Made by a program: the position numbers and the translations under genes. The notes beneath the pieces are model-generated. The model had not been told where the DNA came from, ran no database searches, and saw only the letters and a program-made list of their open reading frames with translations. This document shows, piece after piece, positions 8,266 through 16,680 of a stretch of DNA of 64,000 bases. Origin of the DNA: Pseudohongiella sp. O18 (GTDB lineage: Bacteria; Pseudomonadota; Gammaproteobacteria; Pseudomonadales; Pseudohongiellaceae); contig NZ_JAJSAR010000003.1 of assembly GCF_021729085.1 (NCBI RefSeq), positions 248,001 through 312,000 of the forward strand, written 5' to 3'. The stretch's first letter is position 1. Each line of letters opens with the position of its first letter.

Positions 8266-9486
8266 TTATATCAATGTGTTGATATCAAAAATTGGCAGCA
8301 GAACTGCCAGCATGATCAATGTCACCAGACCGCCCATCAGCACAATGGTCAGCGGTTCCATCAATGCCATCATGGTGCTGAGCCTGATGCTCAATTCCCG
8401 TTCCTGGTTTTCGGCAGCATAGGCCAGCTGACGCCCCAGGCTGCCATTCGCTTCTCCATTGGCGGCCATCTGCTCAAGGAGTGGAGGAAACGCCGCGCAT
8501 TGACGCAGGCTCTTGCTGAAGCTGCCACCCTCCTGGACTGCAGTGGCCACGGTGCGTGCCGCGGCGCGCATGACCTCGTTATTGAGAACCTGTGCCGCAA
8601 TGCGGACTGATTCCAGCAATGGCACTCCGGAGCCAAGAAGTATCGCCAGCGTCGAAGCAAAACGTGCACTTTCCAGCTGCCGCAGGTTTTCACCAACACC
8701 TGGCACCTTGAGTAAAAATCCATGCCAGCGCAGGCGGTTTTCGACAGCCTGCAGCCACCAGCGAAACAGTACCCCGCCTAATGCAATGGCACACAGCAAC
8801 AGCAAGGCCCATGGTGAGCCCATAAACTCACTGACGCTGATCAAAGCCTGTGTCAGACCAGGCAGGTCACGTCCAGATGTGGCGAACATGGTGACCAGTC
8901 GCGGCACCACAAAGGTCATCAGCAAGGCCACTACCAGCAGGCTGACCGACAGTAATGCCAGAGGGTAGATCATGGCGGTGCTGAGTTTCTGACGCGCCTG
9001 CTGGCCTGTTTCTGTGTACTCTGCCAGGCGCTCCAGCACCGGACCCAAGTAACCCGCGGATTCACCTGCCCGCACCATGGCGCAATACATTCGGTCAAAC
9101 GCCGCCGGGTGCTCTGACATTGCCTGTGCCAGCGAATGGCCTTCGACAACCCGCGACCTGACCTGAGACAGTATGCCTTTCACTTTTATCTGCCGTGACT
9201 GCCGGGCACTGATCTGCAGTGCCTCGTCCAGCGGCATGCCTGATTGCACCAGCGACGCCAGTTGTCTGGTAATTAATGAAAGCTGGGCGACCGACAGGCG
9301 GCGCGGTCGCCACCAGAGAGACTGACCGCCACTGGCATCATTGGCAGCACTGGTCACGGTAACTGTCATGGGTTTCATGCCCTGGCTGCGCAGCCGTGCA
9401 CGCGCCTGACGCTCGCTGTCAGCCTCCAGCACACCACTCACCGGCTTGCTGTCGGCGCCCAGTGCTTTGTAGCGGAACGAAGCCAT
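8266..9486 (-). CDS. gspF: Type II secretion inner-membrane platform protein GspF
   Basis: Polytopic inner-membrane protein, 406 residues, the usual length. It has two repeated cytoplasmic GspF domains (about 70-195 and 270-395) and three transmembrane helices, including LALLSVSLLVVALLMTFVVPRL and, at the C-terminus, TIVLMGGLVTLIMLAVLLPIF. SLVQSGMPLDEALQ and ILLGSGVPLLESV are the paired domain signatures. It forms the base on which the pseudopilus assembles and contacts GspE. It follows gspE by three bases. Confidence 0.96.
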   Translation of the reverse strand: MASFRYKALGADSKPVSGVLEADSERQARARLRSQGMKPMTVTVTSAANDASGGQSLWWRPRRLSVAQLSLITRQLASLVQSGMPLDEALQISARQSRQIKVKGILSQVRSRVVEGHSLAQAMSEHPAAFDRMYCAMVRAGESAGYLGPVLERLAEYTETGQQARQKLSTAMIYPLALLSVSLLVVALLMTFVVPRLVTMFATSGRDLPGLTQALISVSEFMGSPWALLLLCAIALGGVLFRWWLQAVENRLRWHGFLLKVPGVGENLRQLESARFASTLAILLGSGVPLLESVRIAAQVLNNEVMRAAARTVATAVQEGGSFSKSLRQCAAFPPLLEQMAANGEANGSLGRQLAYAAENQERELSIRLSTMMALMEPLTIVLMGGLVTLIMLAVLLPIFDINTLI

Positions 9487-9489
9487 GAC

Positions 9490-10953
9490 CTAGATCCCCG
9501 TGCCCATGGCAGTCACCCGCAGCACCTCTTCCAGACTGGTTTCGCCGGCCAGTATTCGCTGCCTTCCATGCTCGGACAAGGCAGGACTGGTCGCCCGTAC
9601 ATGGGCTTCCAGGGCTGGCTCTCCAGCCTGATCGTGAATCAGTCGACGCATGGTGGCGTCCACCTCCAGCACCTCGTAAAGGCCGGTTCGGCCGCGGTAA
9701 CCGGTGTGGTTGCACTGATCACAGCCGGCGGCTCGCCATACCTGCGTCCCTTCCGTAAATCCGAAACGCTGCTGCTCTGCCGCATCGGTTGCAACCGGTT
9801 GCTTGCAGTCGTTACAGAGACGTCGAACAAGACGTTGCGCCAACACCAGTTGCAGACTGGACGCCAGCAGAAATGGCTCGATGCCCATATCCTGCAGTCG
9901 AGTGACCGCGCCCACCGCCGTGTTGGTATGCAGGGTCGACAACACCAGGTGTCCGGTCAGTGAGGCCTGCACGGCAATCGCCGCGGTTTCCTGGTCACGA
10001 ATTTCACCCACCATCACCACGTCTGGATCCTGTCGCAAAATGGCGCGCAGACCGCGGGCAAAACTCATATCCACTTTGGTGTTGACCTGTGTCTGGCCGA
10101 TGCCGGGAAGCACATATTCAACTGGATCCTCAATCGTCAGAATATTGCGCTCGCGACTGTTGATATGCTGCAGACCTGCATATAGCGTCGTGGTCTTACC
10201 AGAGCCAGTCGGTCCTGTGACCAGTATGATGCCGTGAGGTCTGGCCAGTGCACTGGCAAACAGCGCATGAATGGGTGCCGGCATCTGCAGTTGTTCGAGT
10301 TTCAGCTGACCGGCAGCCTGATCCAGCAGGCGAAGCACCACTCGCTCTCCGAAAGCAGACGGAATGGTGGACAGGCGAATGTCCACCGCGTGACCCGCCA
10401 GCCTGACACTGATGCGCCCATCCTGAGGCAGTCGCTTTTCGGCTATATCCAGACGCGCCATGACCTTGAGACGCGAGACCAGCACAGGTCCCAACTCAGA
10501 GCGTGGCGCCAGCACATCGCGCAGAACACCATCCACGCGGAAGCGGATTGCGACACGCTGTTCAAAAGGCTCGATATGTACATCTGATGCCTGTTCGCGA
10601 ACGGCCTGCGACAACACGGCGTTGATCAGTCTGATCACCGGAGCATTGTCGGCATCAGACAGCAGATCACTGTTGCCGGGAATATCATCAACCAGTGCCG
10701 TCAGGTCGATATCGCCACCCAGCTCATCAGCCGCACGCTGGGCGTCATCTGCCCCACTTTGATAAAGCGTGGTCAGCCGCTGCTGAAATTCGTTTGCTGA
10801 TATTACGACCGGCGTGAATCCATGACCCATGATGCGACGCAGTTCCAGCAGCACATTCAGCGCAGGTTCACCCCGACAGATCACTTCGCCGTCATCAAGC
10901 AGCACACCTTTGCCGTTGGCAAAATCATAGGGCAGAACATAGTGCTGGTTCAC
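9490..10953 (-). CDS. gspE: Type II secretion ATPase GspE
   Basis: Cytoplasmic hexameric ATPase that powers pseudopilus assembly, 487 residues. Walker A GPTGSGKT is at 247-254, the Asp box and Walker B (VVMVGEIRDQETA) follow, and the His box is in LVLSTLHTN. The tetracysteine zinc site is intact as CNDC and CDQC in the C-terminal third. The N2 domain with ASDVHIEPFEQR is also present. The start overlaps the gspD stop as ATGA. It differs from PilB/PilT mainly in this operon context and the GspE-type zinc insert. Confidence 0.97.
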   Translation of the reverse strand: MNQHYVLPYDFANGKGVLLDDGEVICRGEPALNVLLELRRIMGHGFTPVVISANEFQQRLTTLYQSGADDAQRAADELGGDIDLTALVDDIPGNSDLLSDADNAPVIRLINAVLSQAVREQASDVHIEPFEQRVAIRFRVDGVLRDVLAPRSELGPVLVSRLKVMARLDIAEKRLPQDGRISVRLAGHAVDIRLSTIPSAFGERVVLRLLDQAAGQLKLEQLQMPAPIHALFASALARPHGIILVTGPTGSGKTTTLYAGLQHINSRERNILTIEDPVEYVLPGIGQTQVNTKVDMSFARGLRAILRQDPDVVMVGEIRDQETAAIAVQASLTGHLVLSTLHTNTAVGAVTRLQDMGIEPFLLASSLQLVLAQRLVRRLCNDCKQPVATDAAEQQRFGFTEGTQVWRAAGCDQCNHTGYRGRTGLYEVLEVDATMRRLIHDQAGEPALEAHVRATSPALSEHGRQRILAGETSLEEVLRVTAMGTGI

Positions 10954-13001
10954 GGCTGATCTTCCTGCGCCTCGGCATCAGGGGCGTCCAGCAGCGTCTC
11001 CCAGGCAGGCAGCAGTGGCATTTGTGAGTCGCCAAAAATACCACCATGGACAGGCTGTTGCAGAAGCTGTTGATTACGGATGTGTTCGTACTTTTCAGCG
11101 GTTGCGCCGCGCAGGGCGTTGTCATCGCGCAGGATAGTCGGTCGTATGAATACCAGCAGATTGGTTTTCTGCACCGAACTGGAGGTGGAACGAAACAATC
11201 GGCCCAGGCCTGGTACGCTGCCCAGTACCGGCACACGACTTTCACTCTGAACCACATTGTCGCGAATCAGGCCGCCCAGCACCACGGTCTCACCATCTGC
11301 TACCGTTACGCGAGTTTCAATTTTGCGTTCGTTGGTGATCAGGTCCACCGCACCTGCTTTCTGGGAAATGCTGGAGATTTCCTGAGCGATGTCCAGCGCC
11401 ACCTTGTCACCACGATTGACATGTGGCGTGACTCGCAAGGTGGTACCAACATTCTGTCGGGTAATGGTCTGGAACGGATTCTGAACATTACCGCTGTTGC
11501 CCGTGCTGGTGTAGGACCCCGTGATGAACGGCACACTTTCACCAACAGTAATAAGTGCCTCGGTGTTATCCGTGGTCAGGATATTTGGCGTAGACAGAAT
11601 GTTGGCGCCAGAGTTGGCCTGTAACAGATCTATCAGTGCCAGCAGGTCGGTGCTGCCGCCGAGGCGACCGATACCAATGGTCTGTCCGGCAGCACTGGCC
11701 AGACCAGCCGCCAGGTTTTGCAGGCCTTCCTCGCGGTCTTCATTGAGTGCGCCATCGGCAATAAGTCCAAGTCGCTGCAGATTGGCGCCGGGCTCAAAGC
11801 TGCCGGCAAACGCGCCACTTTCGTCCCTGAACAGCCACTGGATTCCGAGGTTCTGCCCCACATCATCATTTATCTCGACGATAATGGCCTCGACCAGAAC
11901 CTGGGCGCGCTGGATGTCCAGCCGCTGCACTACATCCATCAGAGAATCGATGATGTCCATGTCTGCAGTAATGATGACCGCGTTATTGTCAGGGTCAGCT
12001 TCAACACTGGCACGGCGCGCACCATCAGCTGCTGCTCCCTCGGTGACACCCTGCGCCGGCGCCGCACCACCCAGTTGAAAAGTGTTACGTATGACCGAGG
12101 TCAGTACCTCCGCAACACGCTCGGCACTTGCGTATTCCAGATAGACAACACGAGTGTTGCCGGTCTGCTCACGCGGCTTATCAAGCAGGGTAATGAGTTC
12201 CCGGATGGTGTCCCGCTGTCGTTTGCCACCTGTCACCAGCACTGAGTTCGTGCGTGTATCCGCATTGATCTGCAGCCGCGAGGTGACCGGTTCCTGATCA
12301 GCGGCCACCTGGTCTTCATTCATTTCGCGAAGCAGGGCAACAATGTCGCTGGCCTGCGCAAACTGCAGGCTAACGACTTCGGTTTCCGGCACTGAAGACT
12401 GATCAATGCGATCCAGAATCTGTCGAATACGCTGCACATTGGCAACCGTGTCGACCAGAATGATCATATTTCCATCGGGGTAGGCAGACATCTGCCCGTT
12501 GCTTTGCGACACCAGTGGACGCAGCACTGGCAGCACCTGATTAACAGACACATTGTCGAGCTGGATGGCCTCGGTGACATAGCGACTGCTGTCGTTGCTG
12601 TCGTAACTCGAGAATGGCAGCGGCGCCGAGCGCACTTCCTGCGACGGTACGATGCTGACCATATTGTCGCCGGTTTCCACGGCGGTAAACCCGGTGATGT
12701 CCAGGGCTCTGAGAAAGATACGGTAATAGTCCTGAGCGTTGACAGGCGAGCTGCTGATAACGGTTATCTCGCCGCGCACGCGCGGATCCAGAATCATCGT
12801 TTTCCCGGTCACATCCTGTACAGCCCGAATAACCTCGAGAATGTCACTGTTACGAAAATTTGGCGTCCACATGGCTTCCTGGGCAATGGCTGTCACGGAT
12901 GACAATGCCAGCATGAATGACAGGCACAAAGGAGCCATCCAGTCAGGCTGGATCTTGCGGATAAGCAGATTGGCAGGATTCGCTTTCATTAACTCTCTCA
13001 T
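10950..13001 (-). CDS. gspD: Type II secretion outer-membrane secretin GspD
   Basis: Outer-membrane channel of the T2SS. A signal peptide (hydrophobic core LCLSFMLALSSVTAIA, cut before QEA) precedes the N0 domain and three N1-N3 repeats, with VYLEYASAERVAEVL marking a later repeat. The secretin core holds VPFITGSYT and VPVLGSVPGLGRLFRS. The ATG at 13001 lies just past the gspC stop; 13016 and 12989 are also in frame. Length is about 683 residues. No pilotin or GspAB gene is in the window, so how this secretin reaches the outer membrane is not shown here. Confidence 0.96.
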   Translation of the reverse strand: MRELMKANPANLLIRKIQPDWMAPLCLSFMLALSSVTAIAQEAMWTPNFRNSDILEVIRAVQDVTGKTMILDPRVRGEITVISSSPVNAQDYYRIFLRALDITGFTAVETGDNMVSIVPSQEVRSAPLPFSSYDSNDSSRYVTEAIQLDNVSVNQVLPVLRPLVSQSNGQMSAYPDGNMIILVDTVANVQRIRQILDRIDQSSVPETEVVSLQFAQASDIVALLREMNEDQVAADQEPVTSRLQINADTRTNSVLVTGGKRQRDTIRELITLLDKPREQTGNTRVVYLEYASAERVAEVLTSVIRNTFQLGGAAPAQGVTEGAAADGARRASVEADPDNNAVIITADMDIIDSLMDVVQRLDIQRAQVLVEAIIVEINDDVGQNLGIQWLFRDESGAFAGSFEPGANLQRLGLIADGALNEDREEGLQNLAAGLASAAGQTIGIGRLGGSTDLLALIDLLQANSGANILSTPNILTTDNTEALITVGESVPFITGSYTSTGNSGNVQNPFQTITRQNVGTTLRVTPHVNRGDKVALDIAQEISSISQKAGAVDLITNERKIETRVTVADGETVVLGGLIRDNVVQSESRVPVLGSVPGLGRLFRSTSSSVQKTNLLVFIRPTILRDDNALRGATAEKYEHIRNQQLLQQPVHGGIFGDSQMPLLPAWETLLDAPDAEAQEDQP

Positions 13002-13002
13002 A

Positions 13003-13884
13003 TCACGGCAGGCCAAGCGTGGCCCTGTTCAGATTGACAGTCTGCAGGGTGCCGTCGCGTGACACCTGCAGCTGTACCGTTTGTGATTGCTGCAGCTGAC
13101 CCAGCAGGGATTGCAGCTGACCAAGGTCATTGATGGACGTACCATCGACGGCAGTAATGATGTCGCCGATTGCCAGACCGGCATTTGACAGAAGATCGGC
13201 GCGACTGCCATGACGGATGCGCAGACCAGCAACTCCTTCCAGATTGACCATTTGCAACCGCATGACGCGAGCCAACTCTGCTGCCTGGTCCATGCCGGAC
13301 ACTGGTTCCGTCGTGTCCTCACTCACGGAGCTCGACTGGGCAGTCGTAACTGGTGCAACTGCTGAAGTCGCCCCATTGGCTGCAGCAGGATCGTAAAGCC
13401 GAAGTCGCTCTATCCGACCATTGTTGTTCAGCGTGACATGATCACTGAAGATCTGCTCTAGAGTCACACCGGCGGAGGTGCCCTGTAGCACGTCGCCAGG
13501 CCGATAAACCTGTTGCTGGTCACCACTGGCAATGATGGCTCGGGATGAGGACGGCTCAGTGCTGAGTACGGCTCCGCGTAACACAAGTTGTAAGCGAGTG
13601 TCATCGGCAGTAGCAGTTTCACTGACCATGTTTGAAGCAGACAGTCCCCTGGCTTCCGTCAATGTGAATGCCTGGGCTATGCGGGCAAGATCTACAGAAC
13701 GGGACTGAGTCGCAACATTATCGGCGCGCGTTACCGACGGCGGCGCAATACCTTCCGCGGCATCGGGAACCAGCAACCAGAACAGTCTCGCCAGCGAGTA
13801 TCCTGACCAGATCAGCACTGCCAGAGTCAGCAGTACTGCAAGTCCGGACACCCACAGGCGGGTTTGCGCAAGTTTGTTCAGCAT
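13003..13884 (-). CDS. gspC: Type II secretion protein GspC with PDZ domain
   Basis: Bitopic inner-membrane protein that gates substrate entry by binding GspD. A transmembrane helix (about residues 14-35) is followed by the homology region (LVLRGAVLSTEPSSSRAI, then the VYRPGDVL segment) and a C-terminal PDZ domain (GLRIRHGSRADLLSNAGLAI, then GDIITAVDG). The frame is open to 13947, but that would overlap the receptor gene. The ATG at 13884 has GGAG five bases upstream and leaves a 16-base gap, so I use it. That short gap and the lack of a terminator suggest co-transcription with the TonB receptor. Confidence 0.93.
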   Translation of the reverse strand: MLNKLAQTRLWVSGLAVLLTLAVLIWSGYSLARLFWLLVPDAAEGIAPPSVTRADNVATQSRSVDLARIAQAFTLTEARGLSASNMVSETATADDTRLQLVLRGAVLSTEPSSSRAIIASGDQQQVYRPGDVLQGTSAGVTLEQIFSDHVTLNNNGRIERLRLYDPAAANGATSAVAPVTTAQSSSVSEDTTEPVSGMDQAAELARVMRLQMVNLEGVAGLRIRHGSRADLLSNAGLAIGDIITAVDGTSINDLGQLQSLLGQLQQSQTVQLQVSRDGTLQTVNLNRATLGLP

Positions 13885-13900
13885 CGTCTCCGAATAAACC

Positions 13901-16576
13901 TTACAGTTTCCACTGCAGGTCAAGACGCAAACGCGAACCGGTAGCAACGTCGATGATTTTTACATCATCCTGATAGAATTCGCGGTTTTCGTCGAGCAGG
14001 TTCTGCGCACGCAATCTGACAGTAATGCGGTCTGTCGGAAAATAAGAGTACGTCAGGTCCAGTGAGTGGAACGGATTTTCAAACGCATCTGGTGACTCAT
14101 TACGGCCACCGAAGAAGACCCGCTCACCAAACACGTTGTACAGCAATGACGCGGCGTGTCTGCCGTTGTCAGAGTCGTAGCCCAATTGCGTGTTGACCAC
14201 ATATTCCGAGTGGCCAGTCAAACGACGGTCCAGGCTGGTCTGCGAGCTGGCAGCGTCAAATGTCAGCTCGGAATCGCTGAGCACCAGATTGCCACTGACA
14301 AAGAAGCCGCGGCCGATGTTCTTCAGGCCTTCAAACTCCACACCGTAGATCTCGCCAGCCTCTGCGTTGTCAAAGCTCAGCAAACGCGCGTCCTGTGGAC
14401 CTGGTCGTTCAACTCGCTCGATCGGACTGGAGATATCCTTGTAGAACAGTGAAACCGTCAGGTTGTCACCGTTATCAAAGAACATTTCGGTGCGTAGGTC
14501 AAAATGATCAATGTCCGAGAAACTCAGGTTCGGGTTGCCTTGAACACGGTCATTCAACTCGGGGTCAATGAACTGAATGTCTGCGTACTCTCGCAGGTCA
14601 GGACGGACAACCGTCTTGCCATAGCCGAGTCGTACCTGGAAATTATCTGTACCAAACAGGCCATCCTGCATATAGGTCAGTGCTACAGACGGATAGAAAT
14701 CATCATCCCGCAGCAGCGCATTGCTATCTGGCTGGTTAATATCTTCGATTACTTCATTGAGGAAGTCGCCAGAGTAGTCAAGCAGGTTCAATGGAATCAC
14801 GCCGCGGGAGAAATCTTCCCAACGCACACCCGCCGTCATCCGCCAGTTGTCCATAAAGTAAGAGTCCACCATACCGAAGGCAGCGATTTTGCTTTCACCG
14901 GCAACGTAACTCTCGGTACCAAAGTTGGAACCCATGTTCAGGAAGAAGCCATTATCCAGATCCGCCAGGTTATCATCGCTGAAAACCTGCGATGGCAGTC
15001 CTTCGCGACCTGTCGGGCCCATCACGATGTTGGCAGTATAGCCGTAGTACTCACGAGCTTTTTCGCTGTAGTTGTAGCCACCAGAAACGGTGCCATTTGT
15101 GAAACCAAGGTCAAAATGTGCATCAGCCTGATAACCCCAGCTTTCTACACTGTCTTCCAGTTCAAGGAAGGCAAACTGAGCCGACGAGCCAGTGTTGACC
15201 TGGGTTGAAATCAGCTGCTGTGAACCCGGGTCGAGAATATTGGTCGACTGTACCGAGCTTGAATTAGGCACATTGGTGCTGGCCTGGGCGTCTGAGTAGA
15301 ACCAGCGCAGATCAACTCCGTTTACGAAGCTGAACAGACTGCGCATTGGCAGACGTTCGAGGTCGTAGGCTTCCAGGGAATGCTCTCCTACAACCTGGTT
15401 AACGAACAATTCGCGCTGTTCGAGACGCGACACATTAGTCTTGCGCTGGCGACCACTGGCCTGCTGGAAATCGGGGTTGAAGCCCAGCACGATGGACGCC
15501 TGATCTTCATCATCCTGCAACAGGTAGGTGTTGGTGGAAATGGTATGCCGGTCCTGATACGACAGACTCAGGTTCAGTGCAGCAGTCAGACTGTCATTTG
15601 TGAATGTTCGCTGAATATTGCGGAAGGTTTCATCCGGGTTGCTGAAGCTCTGCTCGAACTGATCGGAGTTGCTCTGGCTAGTACCAATTGCGCCGTTGGC
15701 GAGTACACCAAATGTCAGATCATTGTTGATATCAAATGCATTGCCCAGCGTCACGGACGCATTGGTATCCGGATCCAGGGACGTTGTGCTTTCGATATCA
15801 ACATCGCGGTTAATTGAGCGCAGCAGTTCGCGGTTGATGCGAATGCCTTCAAGCCGTTGTGCTTCCGTCGGCGTACCAACACCTGGATACTCAAATCGCG
15901 TGATATTGGAAGGACTGATATCGCCCTGATAAGTATTCAGCGCATTCATGATGCCTTCTGGCAGGTCACCCTGGTCGCCCAGGTTGCGCAAGCCGTCACC
16001 GCTGTTTTCGGTGTTCCAGCCTGCACCCACCGACACATCGAATACCAGGTCATCCGGGGTGCCACGAGTACGAATATCAACGTTGCCGCCACCGAAGGCT
16101 GCCGGCTGGTCTGATGAATAGGCCTTGTGAACTTTCACTGACTCCAGAATCGAGGCAGGAATGTAGTCCAGCGGAATCACGTTGCGGCTCAGCTCAGGTG
16201 AAGGAATTTCTGCACCGTTCAGTGTTGCGCTGGAGTAGCGCTCACCCAGACCACGCACATAAATGAACTTGCCGTCCACCAGCGACAGACCAGTCACGCG
16301 GCGCAAAGCCATGGCCACATCGGAGTCACCGGCGCGTGAGATTTGCTCGACGCCGACCACTTCGGCAGCGAAGGGCTGTTCCACCCGCTCCATGATGATG
16401 GAGCGCGCCGCATCACGCAGGCGTCCCATGACCATGATTTCTTCCACCTGGGGTGCCGGGACCTGGGCAGCCTGTCCAGCCTCTTCCTGCGCCAGGACCT
16501 TAGCTGAAACGGTTGCTGCACCTGACATTACGACTGCAATCGCACACGTCAGTTTGCGTGGTTGCCAGTTCATCAT
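13901..16576 (-). CDS. TonB-dependent outer-membrane receptor
   Basis: About 891 residues: a signal peptide (ending ...TVSAKVLAQ), a likely TonB box around EEIMVMG, a plug domain (ISRAGDSDVAMALRRVTGLS, IYVRGLGERYSSATLNG) and a 22-strand barrel. Transport is energised by TonB-ExbBD; the substrate is not evident. There is no N-terminal signalling domain or CarboxypepD-like domain. The frame opens at a GTG at 16585, but AGGTGAT sits eight bases before the ATG at 16576, which I prefer. The last residue is Leu, not the usual aromatic. It lies between the beta-helix lipoprotein and gspC, all on one strand, suggesting a joint function in nutrient capture. Confidence 0.93.
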   Translation of the reverse strand: MMNWQPRKLTCAIAVVMSGAATVSAKVLAQEEAGQAAQVPAPQVEEIMVMGRLRDAARSIIMERVEQPFAAEVVGVEQISRAGDSDVAMALRRVTGLSLVDGKFIYVRGLGERYSSATLNGAEIPSPELSRNVIPLDYIPASILESVKVHKAYSSDQPAAFGGGNVDIRTRGTPDDLVFDVSVGAGWNTENSGDGLRNLGDQGDLPEGIMNALNTYQGDISPSNITRFEYPGVGTPTEAQRLEGIRINRELLRSINRDVDIESTTSLDPDTNASVTLGNAFDINNDLTFGVLANGAIGTSQSNSDQFEQSFSNPDETFRNIQRTFTNDSLTAALNLSLSYQDRHTISTNTYLLQDDEDQASIVLGFNPDFQQASGRQRKTNVSRLEQRELFVNQVVGEHSLEAYDLERLPMRSLFSFVNGVDLRWFYSDAQASTNVPNSSSVQSTNILDPGSQQLISTQVNTGSSAQFAFLELEDSVESWGYQADAHFDLGFTNGTVSGGYNYSEKAREYYGYTANIVMGPTGREGLPSQVFSDDNLADLDNGFFLNMGSNFGTESYVAGESKIAAFGMVDSYFMDNWRMTAGVRWEDFSRGVIPLNLLDYSGDFLNEVIEDINQPDSNALLRDDDFYPSVALTYMQDGLFGTDNFQVRLGYGKTVVRPDLREYADIQFIDPELNDRVQGNPNLSFSDIDHFDLRTEMFFDNGDNLTVSLFYKDISSPIERVERPGPQDARLLSFDNAEAGEIYGVEFEGLKNIGRGFFVSGNLVLSDSELTFDAASSQTSLDRRLTGHSEYVVNTQLGYDSDNGRHAASLLYNVFGERVFFGGRNESPDAFENPFHSLDLTYSYFPTDRITVRLRAQNLLDENREFYQDDVKIIDVATGSRLRLDLQWKL

Positions 16577-16615
16577 ATTCATCACCTTTACCTTAATCTA
16601 TGCCTTTCTGGAAAC

Positions 16616-16640
16616 CCGAACGGGGACAAGTCCTGTTCGG
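16616..16640 (-). other. Hairpin between the lipoprotein and receptor genes
   Basis: CCGAAC and GTTCGG form a 6-bp stem around an inner GGA/TCC pairing. On the minus strand the hairpin follows the lipoprotein stop and is not followed by a T-run, so it is a poor intrinsic terminator. It may protect the upstream mRNA end or act as a partial attenuator setting more lipoprotein than receptor. Confidence 0.4.
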
Positions 16641-16680
16641 CCTCATCCCCGCTCTGGGCTGCGCTTGATTGCGCTGACTG

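Noticed and set aside
11046-11624. 192-codon open frame on the plus strand inside gspD
   Set aside because: Shadow of the secretin coding strand; no independent evidence.
14504-15208. 234-codon open frame on the plus strand inside the TonB receptor gene
   Set aside because: Antisense to a well-supported receptor, with no start signal or family resemblance.
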